This document shows positions 54,890-63,060 of a stretch of DNA of 64,000 bases, in pieces. This stretch comes from Kitasatospora sp. MMS16-BH015. GTDB taxonomy: Bacteria; Actinomycetota; Actinomycetes; Streptomycetales; Streptomycetaceae. Position 1 is the stretch's first letter, and each line of letters opens with the position of its first letter. The translations under genes and the position numbers were made by a program. Location: assembly GCF_002943525.1 (NCBI RefSeq), contig NZ_CP025394.1:3968001-4032000 (forward strand), in the 5' to 3' direction. Under the pieces are notes generated by a model. The model searched no databases and had not been told where the DNA came from. It was given only the letters and a program-made list of their open reading frames with translations.

Positions 54890-55130
54890 CACCCCATTGT
54901 CCCGCCTGTCCCACTCCACCACCGCCGTCACCCGGCCAACCGTCGCTCAGCACTGCCGGGCAGCAACGCCGGGCAGCAACTCCGTCGCCCGGCCGATCAC
55001 CGGTCAGCAGAGCCCAGCAGCAGCGGCTGCACAGGCCGTCTGCCGATCGGGTACCCCCACGCCCGGCCTCCGACACCGAGGTACTGAGGTGCTCGTCGGC
55101 GGCGGTCGGCGGTCGCGGGCTGAGTGGGGC

Positions 55131-55895
55131 TCAGCTCTGGGAAGGCGAAGCGGCCGGGGAGGAGGGTATGAGCGGCGCGGTGGAGCCGGGGGTGGCGGGA
55201 GCGGCCGGGGTGGAGGCTCCGGGGGCGGGCGTGCCTGGTGCGGCGGCCGGGGTGCCGGCGGCGCCGGATGCGGCGGGAACACCCGGTGTCGCGGTGGAGC
55301 CGGTGGCACCGCCGCCTGCCGACGCGCCCGCTGCGGGGCTGGCCGAGCTGATGGCGTGCTCCGACTTGCAGCCGGGCTGCTTCGCCATGGCCGTCGCCAG
55401 ATCGCCGCTCTGGAGCTTGCCGAGGGCGTCCGTCGACTGCTGGGCGAGCCGCTGCACCTGGTCGCCGATGCTGCGCAGGCCGTCCGCGAAGCGGGCCTGG
55501 TCGTTGCTCGGGAGGGTGGTGAGCTTCTTCTGCACGTCCAGGTAGCCCTGGGCGGTCTGCTTCAGCTCGCCCACCGCGTCCTGCTGGAGCTTGGCGCCTT
55601 GGTCGATCTTGGGGGCGCCGGCCTTGTCGATCGCCTCGGCCAGCTTCTGGTCGGTATCGGCCAGGATCCCGAGATCGGTGGCGAGGCGCTTCTGGAGGTC
55701 GGCCGGGCCCTCCCCCTGCTTGACGGCGCCGGTGTCGGCCAGCGCCGTACGGGACTTGGCGATCGGGCTCTGCGCGGCACCGCAGACACTGGTCGCCCAG
55801 GAGTTCAGCTGGGCGGTGTTGTCGCTACCGCACGCGACAGCACCGAATGCCAGCAGCGCGCCCAGCGCGGGTACGGTCAGCAGTCGCTTGTTCAC
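55131..55895 (-). CDS. Small secreted lipoprotein, unknown function
   Basis: 254 residues, GTG start. Signal peptide with lipobox AVAC (Cys 22). The middle (about 25-170) is helical and rich in Gln/Lys/Asp, with CGAAQSPI and PGCKSE cysteines that may pair. The C-terminal 80 residues are an Ala/Gly/Pro/Ser/Thr low-complexity tail, probably cell-wall spanning. No family function known to me. Confidence 0.75.
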   Translation of the reverse strand: MNKRLLTVPALGALLAFGAVACGSDNTAQLNSWATSVCGAAQSPIAKSRTALADTGAVKQGEGPADLQKRLATDLGILADTDQKLAEAIDKAGAPKIDQGAKLQQDAVGELKQTAQGYLDVQKKLTTLPSNDQARFADGLRSIGDQVQRLAQQSTDALGKLQSGDLATAMAKQPGCKSEHAISSASPAAGASAGGGATGSTATPGVPAASGAAGTPAAAPGTPAPGASTPAAPATPGSTAPLIPSSPAASPSQS

Positions 55896-56264
55896 CGGAG
55901 AGCCCTTTCGGTTTCGGTTCGCAGTTGCGGTGCTCGACGTCCGTCGTCGATCACCGCACCGGTGCCGACCAGCGCCGTCGGCCACCGGCACCGACAGCGG
56001 CCGTCAGCTCCGGCCTTCGATCAGCGAACCTACACGCCCGCCAGAGCACCCCGCAGTCGTGCTGGAACGACAGTGGTGGCACCACCTCTCCCCTGCACCT
56101 GCCACCACCCCTGGGCCGTCCCCGCCACCGCCCCGGGCCCGACGGCCACCCGGTACCGGCCAGCAACGCCCCATTCGCGGTGCCGGCGCATGGCTCGATT
56201 CCGACCCCGGCCCGCCCGCGCGGGCCCCGGCCCGACCACGTGCCCAACCGCCGGGCTCAGCCGC
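55896..56264. other. 369-base gene-free region
   Basis: Upstream region of the lipoprotein gene. A TAGGTT hexamer on the minus strand (56032-56027) could be its -10 element; the -35 is unclear. I see no RNA gene, repeat array or credible coding region. Confidence 0.4.
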
Positions 56265-56633
56265 TCAGGCCCGCTCCACACTGATCGGATCTCCGCCCCG
56301 GACGGTCCTCAGCACCAGTGGGTCACCGTCCAACTCGCCGAGGACGTTGCACGGGCTGGCCAGCCGGCACTCGTCACCGCGGGAAATCGGCGTGGGGCCG
56401 AAGGGGAGCGCCAGGCTGTCGCCGTCGGTCCAGAACGCGACCGTCCCCGGGGCCACCACCTGCTGGGCGTCCTCCTCGCGCGACACGCTGACCGGGGTCT
56501 CGAAGTAGACCTCGTCGCCCCAGGTGCTCGCCGAGGAGCGGATCGGCAAGGCCTGCCAGAGCCGCTCGGCGGTGGGGGTGGCGCGAAGGGTGGCCGTCGC
56601 CTGTCCGGCGGGCCACAGGATGCGTATCCGCAT
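56265..56633 (-). CDS. Cyclophilin-like fold protein
   Basis: 122 residues, ATG behind AAGGA. All-beta protein; LWQALPIRSSASTWGDEVYFETP and VAFWTDGDSLALPFGPTP match the cyclophilin-like (DUF3830/TM1367-type) family. It lacks the catalytic residues of true peptidyl-prolyl isomerases, so its activity is unknown. Single gene, cytoplasmic. Confidence 0.75.
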   Translation of the reverse strand: MRIRILWPAGQATATLRATPTAERLWQALPIRSSASTWGDEVYFETPVSVSREEDAQQVVAPGTVAFWTDGDSLALPFGPTPISRGDECRLASPCNVLGELDGDPLVLRTVRGGDPISVERA

Positions 56634-56805
56634 GGGGTGTCCTTCTCTCGAACCGAACCGATCGCGCCCGAGAGCAGAGAACCGCCTTCTTCAACATTTT
56701 GTCAACCAGGGGGTGCTCGCACTACCCGCACCGCATCGCGCTGCGCGGCCGGGCCCGGTGGCGGGGTCCGCCCCTGGGACCTGCACCCCGGTCAGGCGGC
56801 AGTCG

Positions 56806-57225
56806 TCAGTCGTCGTCCGAGGACACCAGGACCGGCCAGCTCATCCGGATCAGGCCGCCTTCGGCGCCGCTGGTGACCTCGACCTCCTCGACCAGGGCGG
56901 TGATCACGGCGAGGCCGAGCGCGTCCTCGTCCGCGTCGTCACCGTCCGCCGCACCGGCGACCGGGAGTCCGATCGGGCCCGCCTCGTCCTCGACCTCGAT
57001 GAGGAAACGCTTCTCCTGGTCGGTCAGCGCGACGCGCACCGCGCCTTCCACGCCGACCCGCTGATGCAGGCTCACCGCCCGCGAGCACGCCTCGCCGACC
57101 GCGAGCCGCACCTCGTCGAGCACCGACTCGTCCACCCCGGCGCGGCGCGCCACCGCTGCGGCCACCAGCCGCGCCGTGCGCACGTGCTCAGGAAGGGCGC
57201 TGAATCGAAGTTCGACGGTTGCCAT
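56806..57225 (-). CDS. ATP-binding anti-sigma-type regulator, BldG partner
   Basis: 139 residues, ATG at 57225 after GAGAGGGAGAC. GHKL/HATPase fold of the RsbW/SpoIIAB kind: N-box DEVRLAVGEACSRAV, then an acidic loop GAADGDDADEDALGL and GLIRMSWPV. In S. coelicolor the gene directly after bldG encodes such a protein (ApgA, SCO3548), which binds unphosphorylated BldG. The extended acidic loop replaces the usual G1/G2 boxes, so kinase activity may be weak or absent. Confidence 0.88.
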   Translation of the reverse strand: MATVELRFSALPEHVRTARLVAAAVARRAGVDESVLDEVRLAVGEACSRAVSLHQRVGVEGAVRVALTDQEKRFLIEVEDEAGPIGLPVAGAADGDDADEDALGLAVITALVEEVEVTSGAEGGLIRMSWPVLVSSDDD

Positions 57226-57293
57226 GTCTCCCTCTCCGGGGTAGCTCCCCGGGTCACGCCACCGTTGTACGGACACCGGGCGAAGCCGGGCTC

Positions 57294-57331
57294 CGGCAGG
57301 TCGACGGGAACGGACTCCCGCCGACCTGCCG
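57294..57331 (-). terminator. Intercistronic hairpin between bldG and its partner gene
   Basis: Arms 57294-57303 with 57322-57331 (10 bp), plus an inner pair 57305-57309 with 57316-57320. It lies in the 349-base gap between the two genes. Partial termination here would give a short bldG transcript and a longer bicistronic one, as reported in S. coelicolor. The remainder of the gap shows nothing else. Confidence 0.6.
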
Positions 57332-57574
57332 AAGGCGGCGCGTTGAAGGACGTGCGAACGCTAGGGCGCGTCGCACGAGTGCAATCGGAAGTCGGCCCGC
57401 CCGCGGGTCCACGCGGATCGGCGGCAGAGCCCGCGCGTTGCACGGAGGCTCCGCACCGGGCCGGGCACGGACGGCACGCGGTGAACCGCGCGCCGGACAA
57501 GCTCGGACGTCCCGCGCCCGGGTACGGGCGAGACCGGGGCGACGGCGCTCCGCCGTCGCCACCCGGACCGACGG

Positions 57575-57916
57575 TCAGTCAGTCGCCGCGACGGCTTCCT
57601 CGACCGAGTTGTGGATCGGGAAGACCTTGGTCAGGCCGGTGATCCGGAAGATCTTCAGGATGCGCTCCTGGTTGCACACCAGACGCAGCGAACCCTCGTG
57701 CGCACGCACCCGCTTGAGACCGCCAACCAGGACACCCAGCCCGGTCGAGTCGAGGAAGTCCACGCCCTCCATGTCGACGATCAGGTGGTAGTTGCCGTCG
57801 TTGACGAGCTCGACCAGCTGCTCCCGCAGCTTGGGGGCGGTGTACACATCGATCTCGCCACCGACCTCGACAACCGTGCGGTCGTCGATGTTGTGGGTCG
57901 ACAGGGACAGGTCCAC
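57575..57916 (-). CDS. bldG: Anti-sigma factor antagonist BldG
   Basis: 113 residues, GTG start with GGAGG upstream. STAS domain with the phosphorylation-site segment MEGVDFLDSTGLGVLVGG (Ser in DSTGLG). BldG is required for aerial growth and antibiotic production in Streptomyces; phosphorylation of that Ser controls binding to anti-sigma factors. Length and context match S. coelicolor BldG (SCO3549). Divergent from the helicase gene. Confidence 0.96.
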   Translation of the reverse strand: MDLSLSTHNIDDRTVVEVGGEIDVYTAPKLREQLVELVNDGNYHLIVDMEGVDFLDSTGLGVLVGGLKRVRAHEGSLRLVCNQERILKIFRITGLTKVFPIHNSVEEAVAATD

Positions 57917-58117
57917 GGAACCTCCAGCACCTTGCCTTGCTACGTCATTGCGATCCTGGCCGGATGGCCGTCACCGCTGGGTCGCAGGCGGGGCGCGCCA
58001 CAGCGCTGCGTGGTGAGCCTCGACGTTGCGACCCTCGGCCATGCGGCCGTCACGGCTTCATTCAACCACCTGCGACCATGCCCGCACGATGGCTTGGAGC
58101 GATTCTCCGTCACTCCG

Positions 58118-60643
58118 ATGACACACTGGGTCCCCATGCCGCCCAGCCAACGCCCGCCCGAGGCCCTGCTCACCGCGCTGTCCGCGGGCAGGGCTCGCGC
58201 CGACCGTCTCACTCATACGGAGCACCTTCCCGCCCGCGAGGCTCGATATGCCTTCTGGCCTCCCGGGATCCGCTCCGAGGTGATCGCGGCCGCCCACGAG
58301 CTGGGCGTGACGCAGCCGTGGGCACATCAGTCCGAAGCAATGCAACTGGCTGAAACCGGTCAAACTGTGGTGATTGCCACAGGCACCGCCTCGGGCAAGT
58401 CGCTGGGCTACCTCGCCCCGGTGCTGAGCGCACTGCTGACCGGTACCGAGGCGCCCAACGGGCGGGGCGCGACCGCGCTCTACCTAGCGCCGACCAAGGC
58501 ACTGGCCGCCGACCAGCGCCGCCGGGCCGCCGAACTCGTCCCCGGCCGGGTCCGTGCCGCGCTGTACGACGGCGACACCCCGCCGGAGGAGCGGGAGTGG
58601 GTCCGGCAGTACGCCTCGTACGTGCTCACCAACCCGGACATGCTGCACCGGGGCATCCTCCCCGCCCACCCGCGCTGGGCCTCCTTCCTCAAAGCACTCA
58701 AGTACGTGGTCATCGACGAGTGCCACACCTACCGGGGAGTGTTCGGCTCCCACGTCGCGCAGGTGCTGCGGCGGCTCCGCCGGCTCTGCGCTCGGTACGG
58801 CTCGAGCCCGACCTTCCTGCTTGCCTCGGCCACCACGGCCGACCCGGCCACCACGGCGCAGCGGCTGACCGGGCTGCCCGCGGTGGCGGTCACGGAGGAC
58901 GCCTCCCCGCGCGGCCCGCTGGTCTTCGCGCTCTGGGAGCCTCCGCTCACCGAGAACGTCGGCGAACACGGCGCACCGGTCCGCCGGACGGCCACGGCCG
59001 AAGCCGGCTACCTGTTGACCGAACTGGTCGAACGGGGCACCCGCACCGTTGTCTTCGTCCGGTCCCGGCGGGCGGCCGAACTCGTCGCCCTCCAGGCCCA
59101 GGACCAACTCGGCTCGCCGCTCGCCGCCCGGGTCGCCGCGTACCGGGGCGGATATCTGGCCGAGGAACGACGGTCGATCGAGCGCGACCTGCACTCCGGG
59201 CGGCTGCTAGGGCTCGCCTCCACCTCGGCGCTGGAGCTCGGCGTGGACGTCTCGGGACTCGACGCCGTCCTGATGGCCGGCTACCCGGGGACCCGCGCCT
59301 CGCTCTGGCAGCAGGCAGGCCGGGCCGGGCGGGAGGCCCAGGGTGCGCTGGCGGTACTGATCGCCCGGGACGACCCACTGGACACCTACCTGGTGCACCA
59401 CCCGGAGGCACTGTTCGCGACCCCCGTCGAAGCGACCGTGCTCGACCCCGACAACCCGCACGTCCTTGCTCCGCACCTGTGCGCCGCGGCTGCCGAACTC
59501 CCCCTGACCGATGAGGACCTGACGCTCTTCGGCGCTTCCACGGCGCAGCTGCTGCCCGTCCTGGAGCAGCACGGCCTGCTGCGCCGCCGCAGCGACGGCT
59601 CCTGGTACTGGACCCGTCGCGAGCGGGCCGCCGACGCGGTGGACCTGCGGGGCAGTGGCGGGAGTCCGGTGCAGATCGTCGAGGCGGAGACCGGCCGGCT
59701 GCTGGGCACGGTCGACGCCGCAGCCGCGCACACCACCGTGCACGACGGTGCCGTCCACATCCACCAGGGGCGGACCTACCTCGTCCAACACCTGGACCTG
59801 GAGACCTCGGTCGCCCTGGTCCAGCGGGCCGACCCGCCCTACACCACCTCTGCCCGCGACATCACCTCCATCTCGGTGCTCACCACGGACGCGACCGTCG
59901 CCTGGGGCGAGGCGCAGTTGAGCTTCGGCTCGGTGGAGGTCGTCAACCAGGTGGTCGGGTATCTCCGGAAGCGGATCGCCACCGGCGAGATCATGGGCGA
60001 GAGCAAGCTCGACCTGCCGCCCCGGACCCTGCGGACCCGAGCCGTCTGGTGGTCCGTCACCGAGGACCAACTGCTCGACGCGAACATCCCGTACGACCAA
60101 CTGCCCGGCGCCGCGCACGCGGCCGAGCACGCCTCGATCGGCCTGCTGCCGCTCTTCGCCACCTGCGACCGCTGGGACATCGGCGGGGTCTCGGTGCCAC
60201 TGCATCCCGACACCCAGCTGCCGACGGTCTTCGTCTACGACGGACACTCGGGCGGCGCCGGCTTCGCCGAACGCGGCTTCCAGCGGGCCGAACAGTGGCT
60301 GGCCGCGACTCGGGACGCCATCGCCGCCTGCGAGTGTGCCCGCGGCTGCCCCTCCTGCGTGCAGTCGCCCAAGTGCGGCAACGGGAACGACCCGCTGGAC
60401 AAGGCCGCTGCGGTCCGGCTGCTCAACGTGCTCCTCGCGGGTGCGCCCGGCAGCGGGGGGCCGACCGATGCCGGGAGCGGGTTGGCAACTGACGCCGGGA
60501 GCGGGTCGGCGGCTGAGGCTGGGGGTAAGCCGACTGACGCTGGGAGTGAGTCGACTGAAGCCGGGGGTGGGTCGGCTGAAGCCGGAATCGAGGCGACGAT
60601 CGATGCCGCGGGCCGGGAGACGGCTGACCACGAGGAAGGGTGA
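58118..60643 (+). CDS. DEAD/DEAH-box helicase with DUF1998 (MrfA/Hrq1-like)
   Basis: 841 residues from ATG 58118 (ATG 58136 is an alternative). Superfamily 2 helicase: Q-like WAHQSEAM, Walker A TGTASGKS, DECH box in VVIDECHTYRG, SATT motif III, and motif VI QQAGRAGR. The C-terminal DUF1998 part has the four-cysteine cluster CARGCPSCVQSPKC. Related MrfA acts in repair of mitomycin-type DNA damage. The last 60 residues are Gly/Ser/Thr/Ala tandem repeats (unit near TDAGSG), unusual for the family. The 3' half is overlapped by an antisense open frame. Confidence 0.9.
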   Translation: MTHWVPMPPSQRPPEALLTALSAGRARADRLTHTEHLPAREARYAFWPPGIRSEVIAAAHELGVTQPWAHQSEAMQLAETGQTVVIATGTASGKSLGYLAPVLSALLTGTEAPNGRGATALYLAPTKALAADQRRRAAELVPGRVRAALYDGDTPPEEREWVRQYASYVLTNPDMLHRGILPAHPRWASFLKALKYVVIDECHTYRGVFGSHVAQVLRRLRRLCARYGSSPTFLLASATTADPATTAQRLTGLPAVAVTEDASPRGPLVFALWEPPLTENVGEHGAPVRRTATAEAGYLLTELVERGTRTVVFVRSRRAAELVALQAQDQLGSPLAARVAAYRGGYLAEERRSIERDLHSGRLLGLASTSALELGVDVSGLDAVLMAGYPGTRASLWQQAGRAGREAQGALAVLIARDDPLDTYLVHHPEALFATPVEATVLDPDNPHVLAPHLCAAAAELPLTDEDLTLFGASTAQLLPVLEQHGLLRRRSDGSWYWTRRERAADAVDLRGSGGSPVQIVEAETGRLLGTVDAAAAHTTVHDGAVHIHQGRTYLVQHLDLETSVALVQRADPPYTTSARDITSISVLTTDATVAWGEAQLSFGSVEVVNQVVGYLRKRIATGEIMGESKLDLPPRTLRTRAVWWSVTEDQLLDANIPYDQLPGAAHAAEHASIGLLPLFATCDRWDIGGVSVPLHPDTQLPTVFVYDGHSGGAGFAERGFQRAEQWLAATRDAIAACECARGCPSCVQSPKCGNGNDPLDKAAAVRLLNVLLAGAPGSGGPTDAGSGLATDAGSGSAAEAGGKPTDAGSESTEAGGGSAEAGIEATIDAAGRETADHEEG

Positions 60644-61243
60644 GCGGGACAGGGCGGGCTGGTCCGATCCTGTCGTGCAGCTCTCCGGGAGGCTTGCGCG
60701 CTCACTTCGGCTGAGCGGGGGACCACTCAGTGGGTGGTCCCCCTGCTCACCCGGCGAGCCGTGGCGCATGCCCACCTCCAGGGTGAGCTCCTCCGGTCCC
60801 CAGGCCCAGACCGGGCCTGCTCGGGCCCGTGCCTTGGCCGGACCGGTCGGCACCGGCAGGCCGGTGGTGGGCACCTCGGTGACCACCTCGACATAGTCGG
60901 CGTCCCAGTCGACCTGGCAGGAGACCAGGGTGGCCCGGTGTTCGGCGGCGATGCGGGCGGCATGTCCGCAGCCGCCGTCCGGCTCCAGCAGCAACCGGTC
61001 AGCGGCTGCCAAGGCGGCCAGGTCGGCGGCCGATTCGGCCCGGTGACGCGCCACGACTGCGGAGCCGAGAGCCAGGCTGACCGCGAAGACCACGCACCCC
61101 AGCATGGCCAGCGAGACCAGCCAGATCGTCGCCGAACCGGTGTCCGGGCCCGTTGCCCACGCGGTGCGCCGCCTCCGCACACCTGGTGCGGTGCGAGCGG
61201 GCTCCGTGGTCGGCACGTCCCGTGTACTCCGTGCGGCTCTCAT
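59207..61243 (-). CDS. TadE/TadG-like secretion protein, reading frame abnormally extended
   Basis: ATG at 61243 behind GAGGAGG. The first 140 residues are a typical actinobacterial helicase/secretion-neighbourhood TadE-like protein: basic N-terminus, one membrane helix (ATIWLVSLAMLGCVVFAVSLALG), then ARHRAESAADLAALAAADRLL. Family members end near residue 130-150 (here about 60800), but no stop codon follows in frame until 59207, giving 678 residues with the last 480 antisense to the helicase gene. The extension contains Pro/Ser/Arg repeats mirroring the helicase repeats and is probably not functional protein; stop loss or a frameshift (another frame stops at 60727) is likely. Confidence 0.55.
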   Translation of the reverse strand: MRAARSTRDVPTTEPARTAPGVRRRRTAWATGPDTGSATIWLVSLAMLGCVVFAVSLALGSAVVARHRAESAADLAALAAADRLLLEPDGGCGHAARIAAEHRATLVSCQVDWDADYVEVVTEVPTTGLPVPTGPAKARARAGPVWAWGPEELTLEVGMRHGSPGEQGDHPLSGPPLSRSERASLPESCTTGSDQPALSRSPFLVVSRLPARGIDRRLDSGFSRPTPGFSRLTPSVSRLTPSLSRRPAPGVSCQPAPGIGRPPAAGRTREEHVEQPDRSGLVQRVVPVAALGRLHAGGAAAGTLAGGDGVPSRGQPLFGPLEAAFGEAGAARVSVVDEDRRQLGVGMQWHRDPADVPAVAGGEERQQADRGVLGRVRGAGQLVVRDVRVEQLVLGDGPPDGSGPQGPGRQVELALAHDLAGGDPLPEIPDHLVDDLHRAEAQLRLAPGDGRVRGEHRDGGDVAGRGGVGRVGPLDQGDRGLQVQVLDEVGPPLVDVDGTVVHGGVRGCGVDRAQQPAGLRLDDLHRTPATAPQVHRVGGPLATGPVPGAVAAAAQQAVLLQDGQQLRRGSAEERQVLIGQGEFGSRGAQVRSKDVRVVGVEHGRFDGGREQCLRVVHQVGVQWVVPGDQYRQRTLGLPPGPACLLPERGAGPRVAGHQDGVESRDVHAELQRRGGGEP

Positions 61244-61295
61244 GGGTCGGTTCCTCCTCTCTGCCGGTCGCCCCGGGGTCGTTCGGTACGGCGCT

Positions 61296-61823
61296 TCACC
61301 AGATCCGCGCGGACACCGCGCGCTGGTACGGACTGGCGAGGGGAGCGATCTCGTCCTCACGTTGTGCTGCCGCCGTGGCGGTCAAGGTGAGTGACAGCAC
61401 CGAGCCGAGACGGCCCGGTCCGAGACACGGCGCCTCGACCGTCACCCGGACCGTCCCGCCCTCCTCGGCCAGCTCGACGCTCGCCCCGGCAGGTGCGGCC
61501 TGCAGTGCCAGGGCGACCGCGTCCGGGTCGCCCCTGGCCGCGGCCCGAGCCCCCACCCGGGCCGCGTCGACGCACCGGATCTGCCCGGCTGCCGCGACCA
61601 CTCCCCAGACCAGCATCGCGGCGAGCAGCACCAAGGCGGGGAGCGCCACTGCGGTCTCGGCCGTGACGAACCCGCCGTCCCCGCACAGCCACCGCCGTGG
61701 CTTCGCCCACGGCTCTGCAGCTGCCGGTGGCCCTGCCGCTGCCGGTGGCCTCGCCACTACCGGTCGGTGCGGGCGCCGTGCCGGCGGTCGCGCGCTCCTT
61801 GCCCGCTGGGGCTCAGACCGCAT
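61296..61823 (-). CDS. TadE family pilus assembly protein
   Basis: 175 residues. Ala/Pro/Arg-rich leader of about 45 residues, then GFVTAETAVALPALVLLAAMLVWGVVAAAGQ, the TadE pseudopilin-like signature with its membrane helix, followed by an extracytoplasmic domain with two cysteines (IRCVDAAR, APCLGPG). The start overlaps the upstream DUF4244 gene by 11 bases, so a later start is possible, but coupling fits the operon. Part of the Flp/Tad system. Confidence 0.85.
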   Translation of the reverse strand: MRSEPQRARSARPPARRPHRPVVARPPAAAGPPAAAEPWAKPRRWLCGDGGFVTAETAVALPALVLLAAMLVWGVVAAAGQIRCVDAARVGARAAARGDPDAVALALQAAPAGASVELAEEGGTVRVTVEAPCLGPGRLGSVLSLTLTATAAAQREDEIAPLASPYQRAVSARIW

Positions 61824-62133
61824 GGAGCGCCCGGTTCAACAGGTCCGACAGGGCACCCGAGACCGTCCCGCTTGTCACGACCTTGTAGAGGATCGCGGCG
61901 AAGGCACAGGCTGCGACCGTACCGATGGCGTACTCCGCGGTGGCCATGCCCGCGTCGCCGTAGGCGAGCTGGGCGAAGGCGCGCTTGGCCCGCACCGGGA
62001 GTCGGCGCTGGAACCGGGACCGCAGTCGGGACCGGAGTCGAGGCTGGATCGTCTCCTCCCGACGAGCGGGCAAGGGCCGGCCCTGGGCGGTACTGGAGGC
62101 CGACGGGGCGGTGGTGGTGATCGCGTTCGTCAT
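61813..62133 (-). CDS. DUF4244 Flp-pilin-like protein
   Basis: 106 residues, ATG with GAGAGGG upstream. Basic cytosolic half (residues 1-60), then GDAGMATAEYAIGTVAACAFAAILYKVVTSG: the G/MATAEYA motif and following hydrophobic stretch are those of Flp prepilins, with Glu at the +5-like position. Likely the structural pilin-like subunit of this tad locus. Confidence 0.88.
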   Translation of the reverse strand: MTNAITTTAPSASSTAQGRPLPARREETIQPRLRSRLRSRFQRRLPVRAKRAFAQLAYGDAGMATAEYAIGTVAACAFAAILYKVVTSGTVSGALSDLLNRALHAV

Positions 62134-62250
62134 GGTGAGTCCCTCTCGGTTCGGTGTTGCGATGGGTGTTCGTGCGATCGGTGTTCAGGTCTCGGCGTCG
62201 AGATAGCGGCGAGGTCGAGACGGCAGCGAGACGCGCTCCAAGACGACCGG

Positions 62251-63060
62251 TCAGACCCGTTGGGCGAAGAGCGCGGTCAGCCCCATCACCACCGGCGTGA
62301 CGCCGATGAGGACGAAGGCCGGCAGGAAGCACACCCCCAGCGGTGCGGTGGCGAGCACACCCGCTCTCCGCACTCGCGCGTGCGCGGCACGTCTGGCGGT
62401 GGCTCGCTGGGCTTGGGCGAGTCCGGTCAGCGGGGTGGCAGGTGGGGCTCCGCTGATGCTCGTCCGCACCAGGCAGCGGGCCATCGGTGCCAGGGGCGGG
62501 CAGTCCTCGCCCAGCCGCTCCCAGCAGAGCTCAGGAGGTGCCCCGAGGGAGAGTTCGGCTGCCGTGGCCGTGAGCCGTTCGCGCATCGGTGACCCCACGC
62601 TCGCAGCGACGGCAGCCGCCGCAGCGGCCGGCGAGGAGCTGGAACCGAGGCAGGCGGCCAGCAGTTCGGCGGTCAGCGGCAGCTGACCGGCCAACAGCTC
62701 CTGCTCCCGTTCCTGCCGACGCCTGGTAGGCGATCTCGGCCGGGGCAGCCACCGGCGTACTGCCATGGTGAGCAGCACTCCTGCAACGATCCCCGTCGGA
62801 CCGCCGACCAGTGCCGTCGCTCCGAACCCAGCGATCAGCGGCGCCGCCCACTCGACCATCCACCACTGACGCCGCCCGGACGGCCGCCGACTCCGCTTCA
62901 GGAATCGTCCTCGGCGGCCTTGGGCATCGCCTTCGAGACCACCTCCGGCGCCTTGGCGCAGGAAGTCGATCCGTCGTCGCGTCCTCCGGCGCCGGGCGAA
63001 CTCCAGCAACTCTGTCGCCGTACCCTCCAGAGCCAGCTCGATCAGCACCCCTCTGCTCAT
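62251..63060 (-). CDS. tadC: Type II secretion F-domain protein, TadC-like
   Basis: 269 residues. Hydrophobic segments near 70-105 and a pair at the C-terminus (GVLATAPLGVCFLPAFVLIGVTPVVMGL) surround a cytosolic GspF/T2SSF domain (LPLTAELLAACLGSSSSP...). Inner-membrane platform protein of the Tad apparatus. ATGA overlap with the TadB-like gene. Residues 1-65 are unusually Arg-rich. Confidence 0.87.
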   Translation of the reverse strand: MSRGVLIELALEGTATELLEFARRRRTRRRIDFLRQGAGGGLEGDAQGRRGRFLKRSRRPSGRRQWWMVEWAAPLIAGFGATALVGGPTGIVAGVLLTMAVRRWLPRPRSPTRRRQEREQELLAGQLPLTAELLAACLGSSSSPAAAAAAVAASVGSPMRERLTATAAELSLGAPPELCWERLGEDCPPLAPMARCLVRTSISGAPPATPLTGLAQAQRATARRAAHARVRRAGVLATAPLGVCFLPAFVLIGVTPVVMGLTALFAQRV

